NCBI GenBank assembly: GCA_035222895.1 | Contig: JAVYIG010002542.1 | Location: 1-64,000, forward strand | Source of the DNA: Strongylocentrotus droebachiensis | Taxonomy: Eukaryota; Echinodermata; Echinoidea; Camarodonta; Strongylocentrotidae | Direction of reading: 5' to 3' | Length of the DNA stretch: 64,000 bases | Part shown: positions 1-10,161 of the stretch, piece after piece | Layout: every line of letters begins with the position of its first letter | How positions within the stretch are numbered: the stretch's first letter is position 1 | Translations under genes and position numbers: made by a program | Notes under the pieces: model-generated | Told to the model about the DNA's origin: nothing | Seen by the model: the letters and a program-made list of their open reading frames with translations, nothing else | Database searches by the model: none

Positions 1-360
1 GGCCTTAAAGACCGTCAATACTACTGGGCCAGAAGGGATTAGACCATACATCGAGGTCACTCAGCTCTCAAATAACATAAGAAAAAGAGGGTCATGGGGG
101 ACCAACAGGCACCGATTGTGGAAGTTTTCTACAAGTAGGACAGTGGGGCTTTAATTAAAGTGAGAAAACGATAATTATTTCAAACTGTTTTCAAGTTCTG
201 GTACTTGATAGCGAAGGGAAAAACAAGACTGATATTTAGTGAATACGAATTCACAAATATTGTTGCTCGTCATGCATCAAAATTCTGTTTTGCTAGATAA
301 TTTGATGTTCCTTTCATTATTTTCGATATATTTTACTAAACATCTAGGGAGGAACTTGAA
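1..360. other. No gene seen
   Basis: AT-rich non-repetitive sequence. I see no convincing open frame, RNA gene or element end. Confidence 0.5.
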
Positions 361-607
361 GTAGTAGTAGTAGTAGTCGTAGTAGTTGTAGATTTAGTAG
401 TAGTAGTAGTAGTAGTAGTAGTATACCTCTAGTAGTAGTAGTAGTAGTAGTATACCTCTAGTAGTAGTAGTAGCGGTAGTAGTAGTAGTAGTAGCAGCAG
501 CAGCAGCAGCAGTAGTAGAAGTAGTAGTAATAGTAGTAGTAGTAGTAATAATATCAGTAGTAGTAGTAATTGTTGTTGTAGTAGTAGTAGTAGTAGTAGT
601 AGACATT

Positions 608-647
<40 letters not shown>

Positions 648-656
648 CGTCGTAGT
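361..656. repeat. (TAG)n trinucleotide microsatellite, interrupted
   Basis: Nearly uninterrupted AGT/TAG triplets, with short interruptions such as a twice-repeated TATACCTC and a CAG/CAA-like stretch near 494-512. Translations on either strand give only Thr-, Tyr- or Leu-rich homopolymers, so this is a microsatellite and not a gene. Internal variants (GTC, GCA, AAT) imply an old, partly degenerated array. Confidence 0.95.
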
Positions 657-780
657 AGTTATAATGATAGGGGGGTCGGATATTTATAATGTCATTTAAA
701 AAATGTATGATCTGTACTATTATTGATTGAGGATTTGATATTTTATAACAAATATGAAACCAAGGAAGCATGAGATTTAC

Positions 781-984
781 CCGGGATTCTGCATATTATA
801 TGTTGGCCAGGAATTTTTCCAGCGACGACGGCAGGGGTAGAGAAGAGTTTTGGGACGGTCTGCAACATGGTGCCATCGGGCAGTCGCACCATCTTACACT
901 TATAGAAATTCGGCAAGGTGCTTTGCTGGCTTAACTCGCAAGATGTTTTCGTCGGCTTGGAGGAATCCGATAAAGCAGGCAAGG
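781..984 (-). CDS. Candidate internal exon of an unknown host gene
   Basis: Read on the minus strand, a pyrimidine-rich stretch ending in ACACAG (acceptor at 986-985) is followed by 204 open bases and a donor, CCGG|GTAAAT (780-779). The exon begins with two bases completing a codon and ends with one spare base. The frame is rich in G/C at third codon positions, unlike the AT-rich surroundings, and encodes a segment including KMVRLPDGTMLQTVPKLFS. I do not recognise the family. No neighbouring exon of the same gene is identifiable here. The ATG at the KMV codon is internal, so I do not propose a start. It could still be a chance open frame; splice signals and codon composition are the only support. 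Confidence 0.4.
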
Positions 985-1020
985 CTGTGTGTAATAAAAC
1001 AAAAAGAAAATCGTTAGTGA

Positions 1021-1418
1021 GCTCTTCCTCCTATTTCTCTCTCTCCTCCTACTCCCCTCCCCAATCCTCCCTCTTCCCCCTGGCCTCCCCTCCTCCTCCT
1101 TTTCCCGCTTTCCCTCCTCTTCTACCTTCCCCTCCCCTTCCTCACCCCTCCCTCCCCCTCACCGCCTCCCCTCCTCCTCACAACTCCCCTCCTCCTCACC
1201 GCCTCCCCTCCTCCTCCCCCATCTTCTTCCTCTTCTACTCCTCCTCTTCCACCTCTTCCTCTCCCCCTTCATTCTCTTTCTCCCATATTCCCCTCATCCT
1301 CCTCCTTTTCCTCCTCAACCTCCTGCTCTTCCTTCTCTTCCTCCCCGTCACCTCTCACCATCTCTCCTTCCTTTCCCCTTCCCCATCTCCTATTTATTCT
1401 TCCCCTCCCCTACTCCTT
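1021..1418. repeat. Polypyrimidine (CT-rich) tract
   Basis: About 400 bases consist almost entirely of C and T on the plus strand, mostly irregular CTCCTC/TTCC units. The open frame across it is Ser/Pro/Leu low-complexity and not a protein. Long homopurine-homopyrimidine tracts can form triplex DNA. If the exon at 781-984 is real, this tract lies in the intron upstream of it. Confidence 0.9.
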
Positions 1419-1549
1419 ATGATTTCCCTTACAATAGTTCGAAACATTCAATTAGGGGAAATTTTCCAAACGTCGAACTATTTATTTGAGATTCCACGTA
1501 GATTTTACACCTCGCTCCTATTTCGCTTCATAATGGTAATTTTGTGAGC

Positions 1550-1949
1550 CAACTTTTTCAGCAACATTCGTACAATCATGAACATATGAGGTATATAATT
1601 ATGAAGTCACAATTATTCTTACCAAAGGACAAACAGGTTACAGTGCCAAACAGCAACTTCCACATTACACCGATCTTTCGGTCTTTAGCCTGTGTTTATA
1701 AAAAAATGTTAACATTGCATAAACAAATAGAACAATAACAGAAAAATGAGGATTAAGATAATGGCGAATGATGCTAATTTTATCACCTACCAAAAACCAA
1801 GAACGGTATTTTCCAGCAGGATTTTCAATTTCACTGGCCCAAAATATTGGAATGCCCTTCCCGGCACATTAAAAGAAAAACCCTCTATAAGTGGTTTAAA
1901 AAATGCCCTCAAGCACTTTTTGTTGCAAACGAATCAGAAATCAGAATAA
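1550..1949 (+). mobile_element. LINE 3' remnant (CR1/L2/Rex-like reverse transcriptase C-terminus)
   Basis: Two adjacent plus frames look like the end of a non-LTR retrotransposon ORF2. The first (1544-1738) holds HSYNHEH...SQLFLPK, resembling the 'HSYNTR...L.LP' motif. The second (1746-1949) holds FTGPKYWNALPGTLKEKPS then LKNALKHFLL, the classic 'F.GPK.WN.LP..L....S...FK..LK.FLL' tail of CR1/L2-type elements. The two halves are in different frames and separated by a stop, so the copy is dead. The reverse-transcriptase core is absent (5'-truncated). No target duplication or clear 3' tail was identified. Confidence 0.55.
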
Positions 1950-2610
1950 GTAGTTCCCCGTCTGTTTTTTTTGGTTCGTTGTTTTCCCCCCGTAATTGTA
2001 TTTTGTCTGGCATGGGTCATTCAGTGCTCTGTGGCATTCATGCATTTTATACACTGGTTTCAAGTGGTACCTCGTTCGTTTGAGCAAATGCATTTTGTAG
2101 GGGGCCCTCAACTGGCCCCAAGGGCCACATGCAGCAGAAGGACTCCGGCAGACGTCCACATTTTGATATCCTAGGTTTTTTCCCAAATGTTCCAATACTC
2201 AGATATTGTTACCCCGTTCGTTTGATCAAAATGCTCTGGGCTGCCGGGCTATAGGCTATATCCTTACGTACAACTGATATATTTTGGTTCATTCGAAGTT
2301 TTACTTGGAATAAGTGGCATATCAAATTACAAATTATTTTCCAAAACATAATCACATCCCTGTTATACAAACAAAAAGTGAAACGTTGAATCGACTTTTT
2401 CACAAGTGTTGCATAAATTATATTGACCGTTTGCCATTTATATAAATTTTCTTTTGAGGCAATAATCCTATGAATCATCTTTAAATTTAATTGTTTAACT
2501 TTATTATAACGAATTTGCATTACTTTAAATGAAAATAAATCCTTCTAAACAACTTAATTATCTAAATCTAGAAAGGAATCACGTATTTATTAATAAAAAC
2601 GGATAACAAG
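1950..2610. other. No gene seen
   Basis: AT-rich sequence. A short direct repeat (TACC[T/C]CGTTCGTTTGA near 2070 and 2210) is the only local structure noticed. Short open frames on both strands have no coding character. Confidence 0.4.
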
Positions 2611-2614
2611 TAAC

Positions 2615-2706
2615 GGCTATAAAATAAAATCAAGCACATGGTGGCCATTTCAATATGATTGAACAAAAATATAAAATATTTAACAGATCAATCTTCAAGG
2701 GCTTAA
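2615..2706. repeat. Dispersed repeat, copy 1
   Basis: This segment resembles 9896-9996. Both contain AAATAAAATCA, then CATGGTGG[C/T]CATTT, ATATGATTGAA, and end with ACAGATCAATCTTCAAGGGC. The copies are diverged, with small indels. A second homologous block follows each copy, so the two may be parts of one older duplicated segment or one transposon family. Confidence 0.6.
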
Positions 2707-3109
2707 AAAAAAAAGATCAAGTAAAAGGGGGCACTTTTTCTTTGTTCAAAAGGGCCCTTTTGGGGTACTTAAAAAGGTTGGGGGCACTGTGACCCTTGTC
2801 AAACCCCTCCCCCCCCCCCTTCTCCCAGGATCCCCGCCTCTGAATTAGCTTTTTTGCTTCGTTTTGGTTTTTGATGTTTGTGAAAACGCTTGTTATCTTT
2901 AAAAAAAAAAAAAAAAATTCTAGATCGAAATTATTCGATATCTGTGTTAGGTATTAGGGCCGATGAACTTATTTTGAGGAGTGGGGCGTATATTAATTTT
3001 GTTTGTGAAAATCCATGTTACGCTAATAACATGCTGAAAGTGGATTGAAAATTATGATTCAGCTGTATTGGAATACCTGTCAGCGCCAAATATTTTCAGA
3101 GGGGTGGGG
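2707..3109. other. No gene seen; possible hAT-like end fragment
   Basis: AT-rich sequence with poly-A and poly-C runs. The stretch CCCAGGATCCCCGCCTCTG near 2825 vaguely resembles the right end of the hAT elements in this window, but no partner end was found. Confidence 0.3.
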
Positions 3110-3445
3110 TTTGTGAGGAGATCAAAATTATGGGATAGCTTTAAAGGATATATATTAATAGTATCATCATTGTTTTTTGTTGCTATGCACGTTGCGATAC
3201 AAACAAGCTGGTATTAATGATACGCTGATTAAAAAGAACCAAGAACAATTTGCGCTATCAGACAATTAAATATCGACCTTCATCACATTACCTTAATGGA
3301 ATATTTCCGGCATAGAAAAAGTCTGTATTTTTAATGAATAGATGTATAATTGAATTGCAATAAAGCGTCTCACTTGGATGCTCTTGTATTGGTAGGATAA
3401 TGATAGGCATCGTTCTCTCCCAAACGTCGGTACTTTCAATGGCTC
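3110..3445. repeat. Dispersed repeat, copy 1 of a diverged pair
   Basis: Similar to 11685-11920: shared blocks include AAATTATGGGATAGC, TGCACGTT[G/A]CGATA, AAACAAGCTG, ATATCGA[C/T]C followed by TCACATTA, and GGCATCGTT followed by GGTACTTTCAA. Together with 2615-2706 this gives two collinear matching blocks between the 2.6-3.4 kb and 9.9-11.9 kb regions. The second region is interrupted by a 1.3-kb element. Confidence 0.6.
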
Positions 3446-4030
3446 ATAAAATAAAAAAAATAGAATACCAGTGAGTTCATTAATCTGAAAATGTTATAAC
3501 GGTTAAATGGTGAACGTTAATTTTTTTCCCCAATTTTTATATTTTACTTTTGAGTGCATGCATTCACTCTGCCCCAGCATTCACAATTTCCAACGAATTG
3601 ACCTACCTGGACAAAAAAAATGGGAAGGGGGGTCTGTATTGGTACTTAATTCTGTTGTACATATAGCTAATGTGTAAATGGGCGTGTAAGACGTACGGAT
3701 AGAGATCATTAATAGCTAATACATGCAAGATGAGATAATATAAAATAAAATAAGCAAAGAGTGTGGCATTAAGAAAGAGCAATTTTTTCACATTGGAAAA
3801 GTGATGATATTTCATGAAAGTGGATAATTTGCATTTTGTATTTTTACCTCCCAAGAGAATGTTTCTTTATTTATCCCTCACTTCGGGGTATAATAAAATA
3901 CATTGTTTGAACGAAACAGAAACAGAAAAATACAATTTTACAATCTCAAAGAAATGAAAGAAGAAAACAAAAGAACAAATACAAATGTCGTAACAGTAAC
4001 AGTGTACATGTATATTAATCTTCTAAAGCA
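3446..4030. other. No gene seen
   Basis: AT-rich flank of the first hAT element. Open frames here lack coding character. Confidence 0.4.
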
Positions 4031-4038
4031 TCACCATT
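4031..4038. repeat. 8-bp target site duplication, left (hAT copy 1)
   Basis: TCACCATT directly before the left terminal repeat is repeated exactly at 6752-6759 after the right terminal repeat. An 8-bp duplication is the hallmark of hAT insertion. Confidence 0.9.
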
Positions 4039-6751
4039 CAGGCGCGGATCCAGGGGGGGGGGCCGAGCGGGCCTTGCCCCCCCCCCCCCCGCAAAAAAAA
4101 AAAAAAAAAAAAAGAGAGAAGAAAGGAAAAGAAGGGAAAGGGAAAGAGGAGAGAAGGGAAAGAAAGAAGAGGAAGAAAAAAAGAAAAGGGGGAAGAAGGA
4201 GATCGGGGGGCCGAAAGGGCCTTGCCTCCCAGGCTGTTGACCCCCCCCCCCCCCAATTTTTCCAATAAAAAAAAATAAGAGAGAAGGAAGGAAAGGGAAA
4301 GAAATGACATAATTTCCGAGATTTTTCCTCACTTTTTAGTAAATACGTTTGTATGTGTTTGTTGGAGAATGACAAATTACTAAATTTACAGCCAGGCAAG
4401 AAATATGATTCTTGAGATTCCTATGTCAGGCTCGAGGTGGGGCGGGGATTGGGAGCCTCGAGCTCCCTCCCCCCCCCCCCCACTTTTTTAAAAAAAGTAT
4501 ATTAAAGAGAAATAAAATAGAATGAGAGCAAGAAAGAAAGAATAGTTAACTGCCAGTGTTAACAATTAATGAGGCATCTAAATATGCTCATCTGACCGTG
4601 ATTAAATACCTAAAACCCTAAGCTCCCGGGGGCTCTGCCCCTGGATTCCACCTAGGACCCTACGGCGGGCCCTTAGATGCTCATCTGACGGTAATTTAAT
4701 GCCTAAAACCCCTGATTTTTTGGGGCTCCGCCCCCTGGAACCCACGCCAAATAGTGACCTGCCAGTGTCATAAAATAATAAGGTATAAACAAAATGCTCA
4801 TCTGACCTTAATTAAACGCCTAAAACCCCTGAGCTTCAGGGGCCGGCTCCGCCGCCTCGACCCCACCATGAGGGGCCCTAAGGCGGGCCCCTGAATGCTT
4901 ATCTGACCGCAATTTATTCCCTTGCGGGGTCGGACAAGGTATCAAAATGTGTTTGTCTCACCGCAGGTGCGTAGCCGGGGGGGGGGGGGGGGCGGTCCCC
5001 CAAATCGGAAGAGGACGTAGGAAGAAAAAGGAGCAGACAAAGAACACCTTTGAAAAACGGATTAAGAGTATAGAGAACGGTACAACGCATCGTCTTCTTT
5101 CTCTAATAATTTAATGAAACGTCAAAGCTTCGCTCAGGAGGGGAGGGGGGGGGGTAACTGAATTTAGACAAGGATTAAGAATCGAGAACGGTACAGCGAA
5201 TCGTCTTCTTTCTCTCATAAATCTTGTGAAACGTCAAGCTTCCGCGCGAAGCGCGAGAGTGGGGAACCTGAATTCAGAGGCGCGAACGGTAATACGAATC
5301 TTTAATGATTTAATGAAACATAAAAAGCTTCCGCGCTTCGCGCGGGATGGAGGGGAAGCTAAATTCCGACGAGGATTATTTTTGAGAACGGTACAACAAA
5401 TCGTCTTCTTTCTCTAATGATTTAATGAATATTTAAAACTTCCGCGCTTCGCGCGGCAGGGGGGAACCTGAATTCAGACGAGGATTAAGAGTCGAGAACT
5501 GTACAGCCAATCGTCTTCTTTCTCTCATAACATTATGAAACTTAAAAGCTTTAGCGCTTCGCGCGGGAAGGGGGGGGGGGGACCTGAATTCGGACGAGGA
5601 TTAAGATTCGAGAACGGTACAACGAATCGTGTTCTTTCTCTAATGATTTAATGAAACGTAAAAGCTTCCGCGCTTCGCGCGAGAGGGGGGGGGGGGACCT
5701 GAATTCAGACGAGGATTAAGAGTCCAGAGCTCTCCAAAGAATCGTAATAATTTAATAAATCGTAAAATTTTCTCGTGAAACGTCAAAGCTTCCGCGCGAA
5801 GCGCGGGAGGGGGGGGGAACCTGAATTCAGACGAGGAATCAGAGGCGAGAACGGTAATACGAATCTTTAATGATTTAATGTTACCTTCAGCGCTTCGCGC
5901 GGGTTGTAGGGGGAACTAAGTTCCGACGAGGATTATTTTCGAGAACGGTATAACGAATCATCTTCTTTCTCTAATGATTTAATGAATCGTAAAAGCTTCC
6001 ACGCTTCGCGCGGAAGGGGGAAAACTGATTTCAGACGAGGATTAGTGTCGAAAACGGTACAACGAATCGTCTTCTTTCTCTAATGATTAAAGGAAACTTA
6101 AAAAGTCGAGAACTCTCCAAAGAATCGTAATAATTTAATAAATCGTAAAATTTTCCCGCGCTTCGCGCGGGAGGGGAAAAACTAAATTCAGACGAGGATT
6201 ATTTTCGAAAACGGTATAACGAATCGTCTTCTTTCTCTAATGATTTAATTAATCGTAAAAGCTTCCACGCTTCGCGCGGAAGGGGGAAAACTGATTTCAG
6301 ACGAGGATTAGTGTCGAAAACGGTACAACGAATCGTCTTCTTTCTCTAATGATTAAAGGAAACTTAAAAAGCTTCCGCGCGAAGCGCGGGAGGGGGGGGG
6401 GTAACCTGAATTCAGACGAGGATTAAGAGTCGAGAACTCTCCAAAGAATCGTAATGATTTAATAAATCGTAAAATTTTGCGCGCTTCGCGCGGGAGGGGA
6501 AAAACTAAATTCAGACGAGAATTATTTTTGAGAAGGGTACAACGAATCGTCTTCTTTCTCTAATAATTTAATGAAACGTAAAAACTTCCGCGTTCGCGGA
6601 GGAGGGAGGGGGGAAACTCGCCCCCTCCCTGCACCGACCCCCCCCCCCCCCGCATTACGTCACTGTTGGTCACCATTACGTACCAATATTTGGCTCGCAT
6701 AATTTCAAATTTGGGCCCCCCCCCCCCTAAGAAATCCTGGATCCGCGCCTG
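4039..6751. mobile_element. Non-autonomous hAT element, copy 1 (2713 bp)
   Basis: The 16-bp perfect terminal inverted repeats are CAGGCGCGGATCCAGG (4039-4054) and its complement (6736-6751). With the exact 8-bp duplication TCACCATT this identifies a complete hAT-superfamily insertion. No transposase frame exists inside, so it must have been moved by an enzyme encoded elsewhere. From the left it holds G and C homopolymers, an A/G-rich segment (about 4090-4300), a block of two to three GC-rich repeats with 'CCTAAAACCCC...GGGGCTCCGCCCCCTGG' (about 4570-4920), and a long array of 105-125-bp tandem units (about 5050-6610). Frames across the A/G-rich segment are low-complexity Lys/Arg/Glu or Phe/Ser and not genes. 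A sister copy lies at 12598-15320. Confidence 0.88.
5050..6610. repeat. Internal tandem array of hAT copy 1 (about 13 units)
   Basis: Units of roughly 105-125 bp read: GAATTCAGACGAGGATTA, then a GAGAACGGTACAACGAATCG-like block, CTTCTTTCTCTAATGATTTAA, AAGCTTCC, a palindrome (CGCGCTTCGCGCG or CGCGCGAAGCGCG), then a run of 4-12 G. Units differ by substitutions, deletions and G-run length. Each is AT-rich except for its CG palindrome and G run. Confidence 0.85.
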
Positions 6752-6759
6752 TCACCATT
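6752..6759. repeat. 8-bp target site duplication, right (hAT copy 1)
   Basis: TCACCATT, identical to 4031-4038. Confidence 0.9.
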
Positions 6760-6904
6760 AAACACATGCCATTTAGTCAAGAATTTGCTCTCTGTATTAT
6801 TTTTCAAAGCCACTTGCTTTTCAAGAGAAAAATTAAACTATATTAAATGTTTGAAACAGCTAAACGATATTCTATATTTCCTGAATCTGCTATCATATAT
6901 ATTT

Positions 6905-7722
6905 TTTTTCATTAGGATTTAACAAATATTAAAAACAGATTCGGGTCATTTCTTTTATATCGAAATAATACAGAGTAAAAATTAAAACTTCTATAAGTAG
7001 TAGTACTATCTCTATACCAGGCTTGAGACCCTGACCATAGCGGCCTTACATATTCACACTCCCCCAAAATATGCTCCATTGTTTCAGGGAACTTTTCACA
7101 AAAAAGTACATAGTTCTGAGTCAACCAGTTTGTGTTAATTTAAACTGGGAATTCTCGTTTTAACTTCATAGTTGATATAAAAGGTAAGATATATATATTT
7201 GTCCAATTACTATTTGCAATATCCATTTTTCTCGTAATTTCTTTTTGAGAAGCAGAAGGTATAAACAAATCCTTTTAATTAGAATACGGTAACATTTCTA
7301 GGATGTCATTTTTTCTAGCTGTAACTCTGAATCATTTTAATAAGTGTTAAAGCCTTGGATACACAATAATTGTTCCCATCAAAACCTTGTCTAAGTTTCT
7401 GTTTTTAAGCTACAGGTATGACATGAACAATACTCCTCCATCGCATTACAAAATTCCTATTTCAACGATCAAATGGAATTATTGACCCGTTGTTATTTTA
7501 TTAATCACTAACAAAGTTTATACCTTTAACATGCATGCATTTATCAAAACAGGGTTTGGATGCAACACAAATATTACGAATATTCCAAATTATTTGATTT
7601 GTAACTTCTACATCGTCTAGATTAATAAAACTAAAATAAGCTTTCAACATTGATTTATAAAAACGGCGGTATGCTCTTCCACGTGTAAACTTGTTTTGGA
7701 TGTACATGTACATTACAATCAA
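6905..7722 (-). mobile_element. LINE ORF2 C-terminal fragment (L1/Tx1-like)
   Basis: Two minus-strand frames are in the right order for the C-terminal third of an L1/Tx1-type reverse transcriptase. The upstream one (7722-7501) holds IIWNIRNICVASKPCFDK and KGINFVSD, matching the connector pattern 'lW.N..I.i..Kp.f...w...GI..v.D'. The downstream one (7124-6912) holds FCEKFPETMEHILGECEYV followed by LWSGSQAWY, the zf-RVT pattern 'FC...ET..HIL..C..v..lW....W'. They are separated by about 380 bp with stops, so the copy is broken. The reverse-transcriptase core is missing. Confidence 0.6.
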
Positions 7723-7807
7723 AAACTAGGTAGCCGGGTTCAATGAACTTATCACAGGTATTGATCCACACATTACTAGTCGTGTTATAAATATCTATCC
7801 ACTTCAA

Positions 7808-7858
7808 CGTAGAGCAAATGTGACCTAGGCATAATGCCTAGGTCACATTTGCTCTACG
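7808..7858. repeat. 51-bp near-perfect palindrome
   Basis: Two 25-bp arms (7808-7832 and 7834-7858) are exact inverted complements around a single A. Each arm contains GACCTAGGCAT, the terminal sequence of the TA-flanked element that starts at 7834. Two element ends therefore meet head to head here. Confidence 0.95.
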
Positions 7859-9309
7859 GCTAGGAAACGGTGCACAGTGGGCCAAGGAGGAACCAAAGTG
7901 CGCCAAAACTCATTTTTGGTGATTTATTTTTTTTAAAGTTTTTTCTTGCCCATTTAAAAGGTAACACATTGAGGAATACCTCAGTAAAATATTTAATTCC
8001 GGTATGCACAATAAGGGTATGAATTTACTCCTTCAAACAGCAAAATCCTACATATTCACATTTTTAGTGCAAAAGTGACTTATTTTATAAATCTTTTAAT
8101 TTAACATGAAGTTTTTAAGTTATTGATATGAAATTGCTCTCACATATTCCTGGTAGTTCATTTCTTTGCACGAATGGGTTAAATTAATAGAAACACAATC
8201 TTCATGATATACTATAGGGTAATTCACTGAAAAATGGACTAATTATCCATGTTTTTTATAAATCCAGAGGAAATGTTTAGAGTTCCGCGGAGTTCCGCTT
8301 AAGTTTTAATACCACCATTTTTTCTGATGTCTAAGCTTTAAGTTGATACCAAATTTGGCTGCCCGATCTTGCCCGTTGTTATGTTACAGCCGATTTCCCT
8401 TGCCACATTGCCCCGAAAAATGTGGGTTTTTTTTGGTCCGCGCCTGAATCATGAAGGATTCGCGGTCATAAATCACGGCTCGTTGGGGGCGCGTGACACT
8501 TGTTCTGACACCGCGGACCAAAATAAACACATTTTCGGTGCAATGTTGCAAGGAAACGGCTCTAACATAATAACGGGGAGAATCGGGCAGCCAAATCTGG
8601 TATCAACTTAAAGCTTAGACATCAGAGAAAATGTTGGTAATAAAATTTAAGCGGAAATCCCTGGAAATTCAAACATTTCCCCTGGATTTATAAAAGGTAA
8701 ATCCCCAAAAATAAGTTTTGGCGCACTTTGGTTCCTCCCTGGCCCAATGTGCGGCGGCCGTACGCCCCCGAAATCGAGAAATACTTGCGGCGACCGCAGA
8801 GAAACTGCGGTGGCCTCAGGGTCACCTGCCCTAGGACGTATACCTATCTTTACAGACCATACGGGTCGTCGTGGGATTATAACGCGGAGTTATAACTGTT
8901 TTCATTTCTAGATTCGCCGTAGCGATTAGACACGCCGTAGTCATGCCGAAGAGTGGTTCCACGGCGACCGTACGTCGGGCGTACGGTAGCCTTGCGTTTT
9001 ATATACCCTTGGGATGAAGCGGTAGCATCAGTCTGACCGCACGGTCGCAGTATGGTCCCCCTTCGTATTTGTCAAAAAGCTACGGCCGCCGCAGGAACGC
9101 CCTAAGGCGACCGTGCGTCATCACTTCAAAGGCCGTACGGCAGTCGCAGATTGTCTGTCTCCACAAATTCAAAATACGCCGTGCGGGTACCTTAACATAT
9201 GTGACCCTACCATAATGTGACCGAAGGAATGCTGCGGCGGTCCTATAATTGCTAGTTGCAGTAGATATTTTAGACCGCACGGCCGCCGCGGCAAATGTGA
9301 CCTAGGCAT
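7834..9309. mobile_element. TA-flanked terminal-inverted-repeat element (1476 bp)
   Basis: ATGCCTAGGTCACATTTGC at 7834-7852 is exactly complementary to 9291-9309, and both ends abut a TA dinucleotide (7832-7833 and 9310-9311). That fits a TA target duplication of the Tc1/mariner type, although TA could also belong to the ends. No transposase frame is present. The right part (about 8750-9300) is studded with GC-rich variants of CGGCCGCCGCG / CCGTACGG, i.e. subterminal repeats. The left part is occupied by a nested fold-back element (7872-8752). Open frames such as that at 9080-9280 simply read these Arg-rich repeats. Confidence 0.65.
7872..8752. mobile_element. Nested fold-back element with arms of about 430 bp
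   Basis: The outer 39 bp (7872-7910, GCACAGTGGGCCAAGGAGGA onward) match the complement of 8714-8752 with a few mismatches. The complementarity continues inward. Left 8330-8385 (ATGTCTAAGCTTTAAGTTGA, CCAAATTTGGCTGCCCGAT, ATAACA) mirrors right 8560-8630, and CCTTGCCACATTGCCCCGAAA mirrors the segment near 8540. The whole 881 bp can therefore fold into one long, imperfect hairpin centred near 8470. An 80-codon frame at 8369-8611 spans the hairpin and is not taken as a gene. Confidence 0.75.
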
Positions 9310-9311
9310 TA

Positions 9312-9880
9312 TCATGAGTCACTCTCCTTTTCATTACACAAACATTGTTTTCTATAGCATGAAGCTCTGTTTAAAGATAAAGTTGAGTTCTAGTCATGCG
9401 ATTGCATTGTGAAAGAAACGTTGTGGAATTGATCAGAAAAGGTTGATTATCTAGTCTATACGTAATGGTGTGTACTGCAAGGTTAAAGAATCATCAAAAT
9501 GATAAGAAATTTGACCCAATCTTGGTACGGTTACAAGCACTGTATACACAGAAAGATGTATATGGGACTACACGAACGTGTGGCATAAAAATCAGTCCCG
9601 ATTTGTATGATGTTCCATGCCATATTTAGAATATTAAGGCATATGAAGAGCCATGCTTTTCAGGGAACATTTTTACTGTGATGTTCTTCCACACTTACTT
9701 ATTATACAATGATTACACTCACAAATTATTGTTCACCTCTTCCCAGAACTCAACCTTCTCTTTAAGTCATTTACGATATTTTTTATGTCACTTTTTTCTA
9801 TTCTCTTTTTCTTGTTTGTTGTACACATTTATTACATTGTATTGTTTCGAAATGTATCATGTATATGCTTATATTGTAAC
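9312..9880. other. No gene seen
   Basis: AT-rich sequence. A 71-codon frame at 9678-9893 is Phe/Leu/Tyr-rich, has no recognisable motif and is not called. Confidence 0.4.
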
Positions 9881-9895
9881 GTACAAAAAGTAAAA

Positions 9896-9996
9896 TGGCA
9901 ATCAAATAAAATCAGATTCATGGTGGTCATTTTCCATATGATTGAAATAAAAACATAAAATACTTACCATTTTACAGATCAATCTTCAAGGGCTTC
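9896..9996. repeat. Dispersed repeat, copy 2
   Basis: Diverged partner of 2615-2706, sharing CATGGTGGTCATTT, ATATGATTGAA and ACAGATCAATCTTCAAGGGC. Confidence 0.6.
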
Positions 9997-10161
9997 CAAA
10001 CGCGAGCAAACAGCACGATGATAACCTTACGTCTCTCTCGGATAAAAAAGTAACAAATCCGAAAGCGAAGAAATCCGAAAAGTTGCTTGATTTACAGAAA
10101 GGCGGGAAATATTAACCGTATATTAAAATTGTAAGCTATAGCGATCGATCAACGGAGATTA

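Noticed and set aside
394-606. 70-codon Thr/Tyr-rich frame
   Set aside because: Pure translation of the TAG microsatellite.
918-1547. 209-codon Ser/Pro/Leu-rich frame
   Set aside because: Reads the pyrimidine tract; low complexity with no domain.
4015-4399. Lys/Arg/Glu-rich and Phe/Ser-rich frames inside hAT copy 1 (and the equivalents at 12500-12934)
   Set aside because: Translations of A/G-rich and homopolymer DNA within a non-autonomous transposon.
8369-8611. 80-codon frame
   Set aside because: Spans both arms of the fold-back element; its symmetry explains it.
9080-9280. Arg-rich frame on the minus strand
   Set aside because: Made of GC-rich subterminal repeats of the TA-flanked element.
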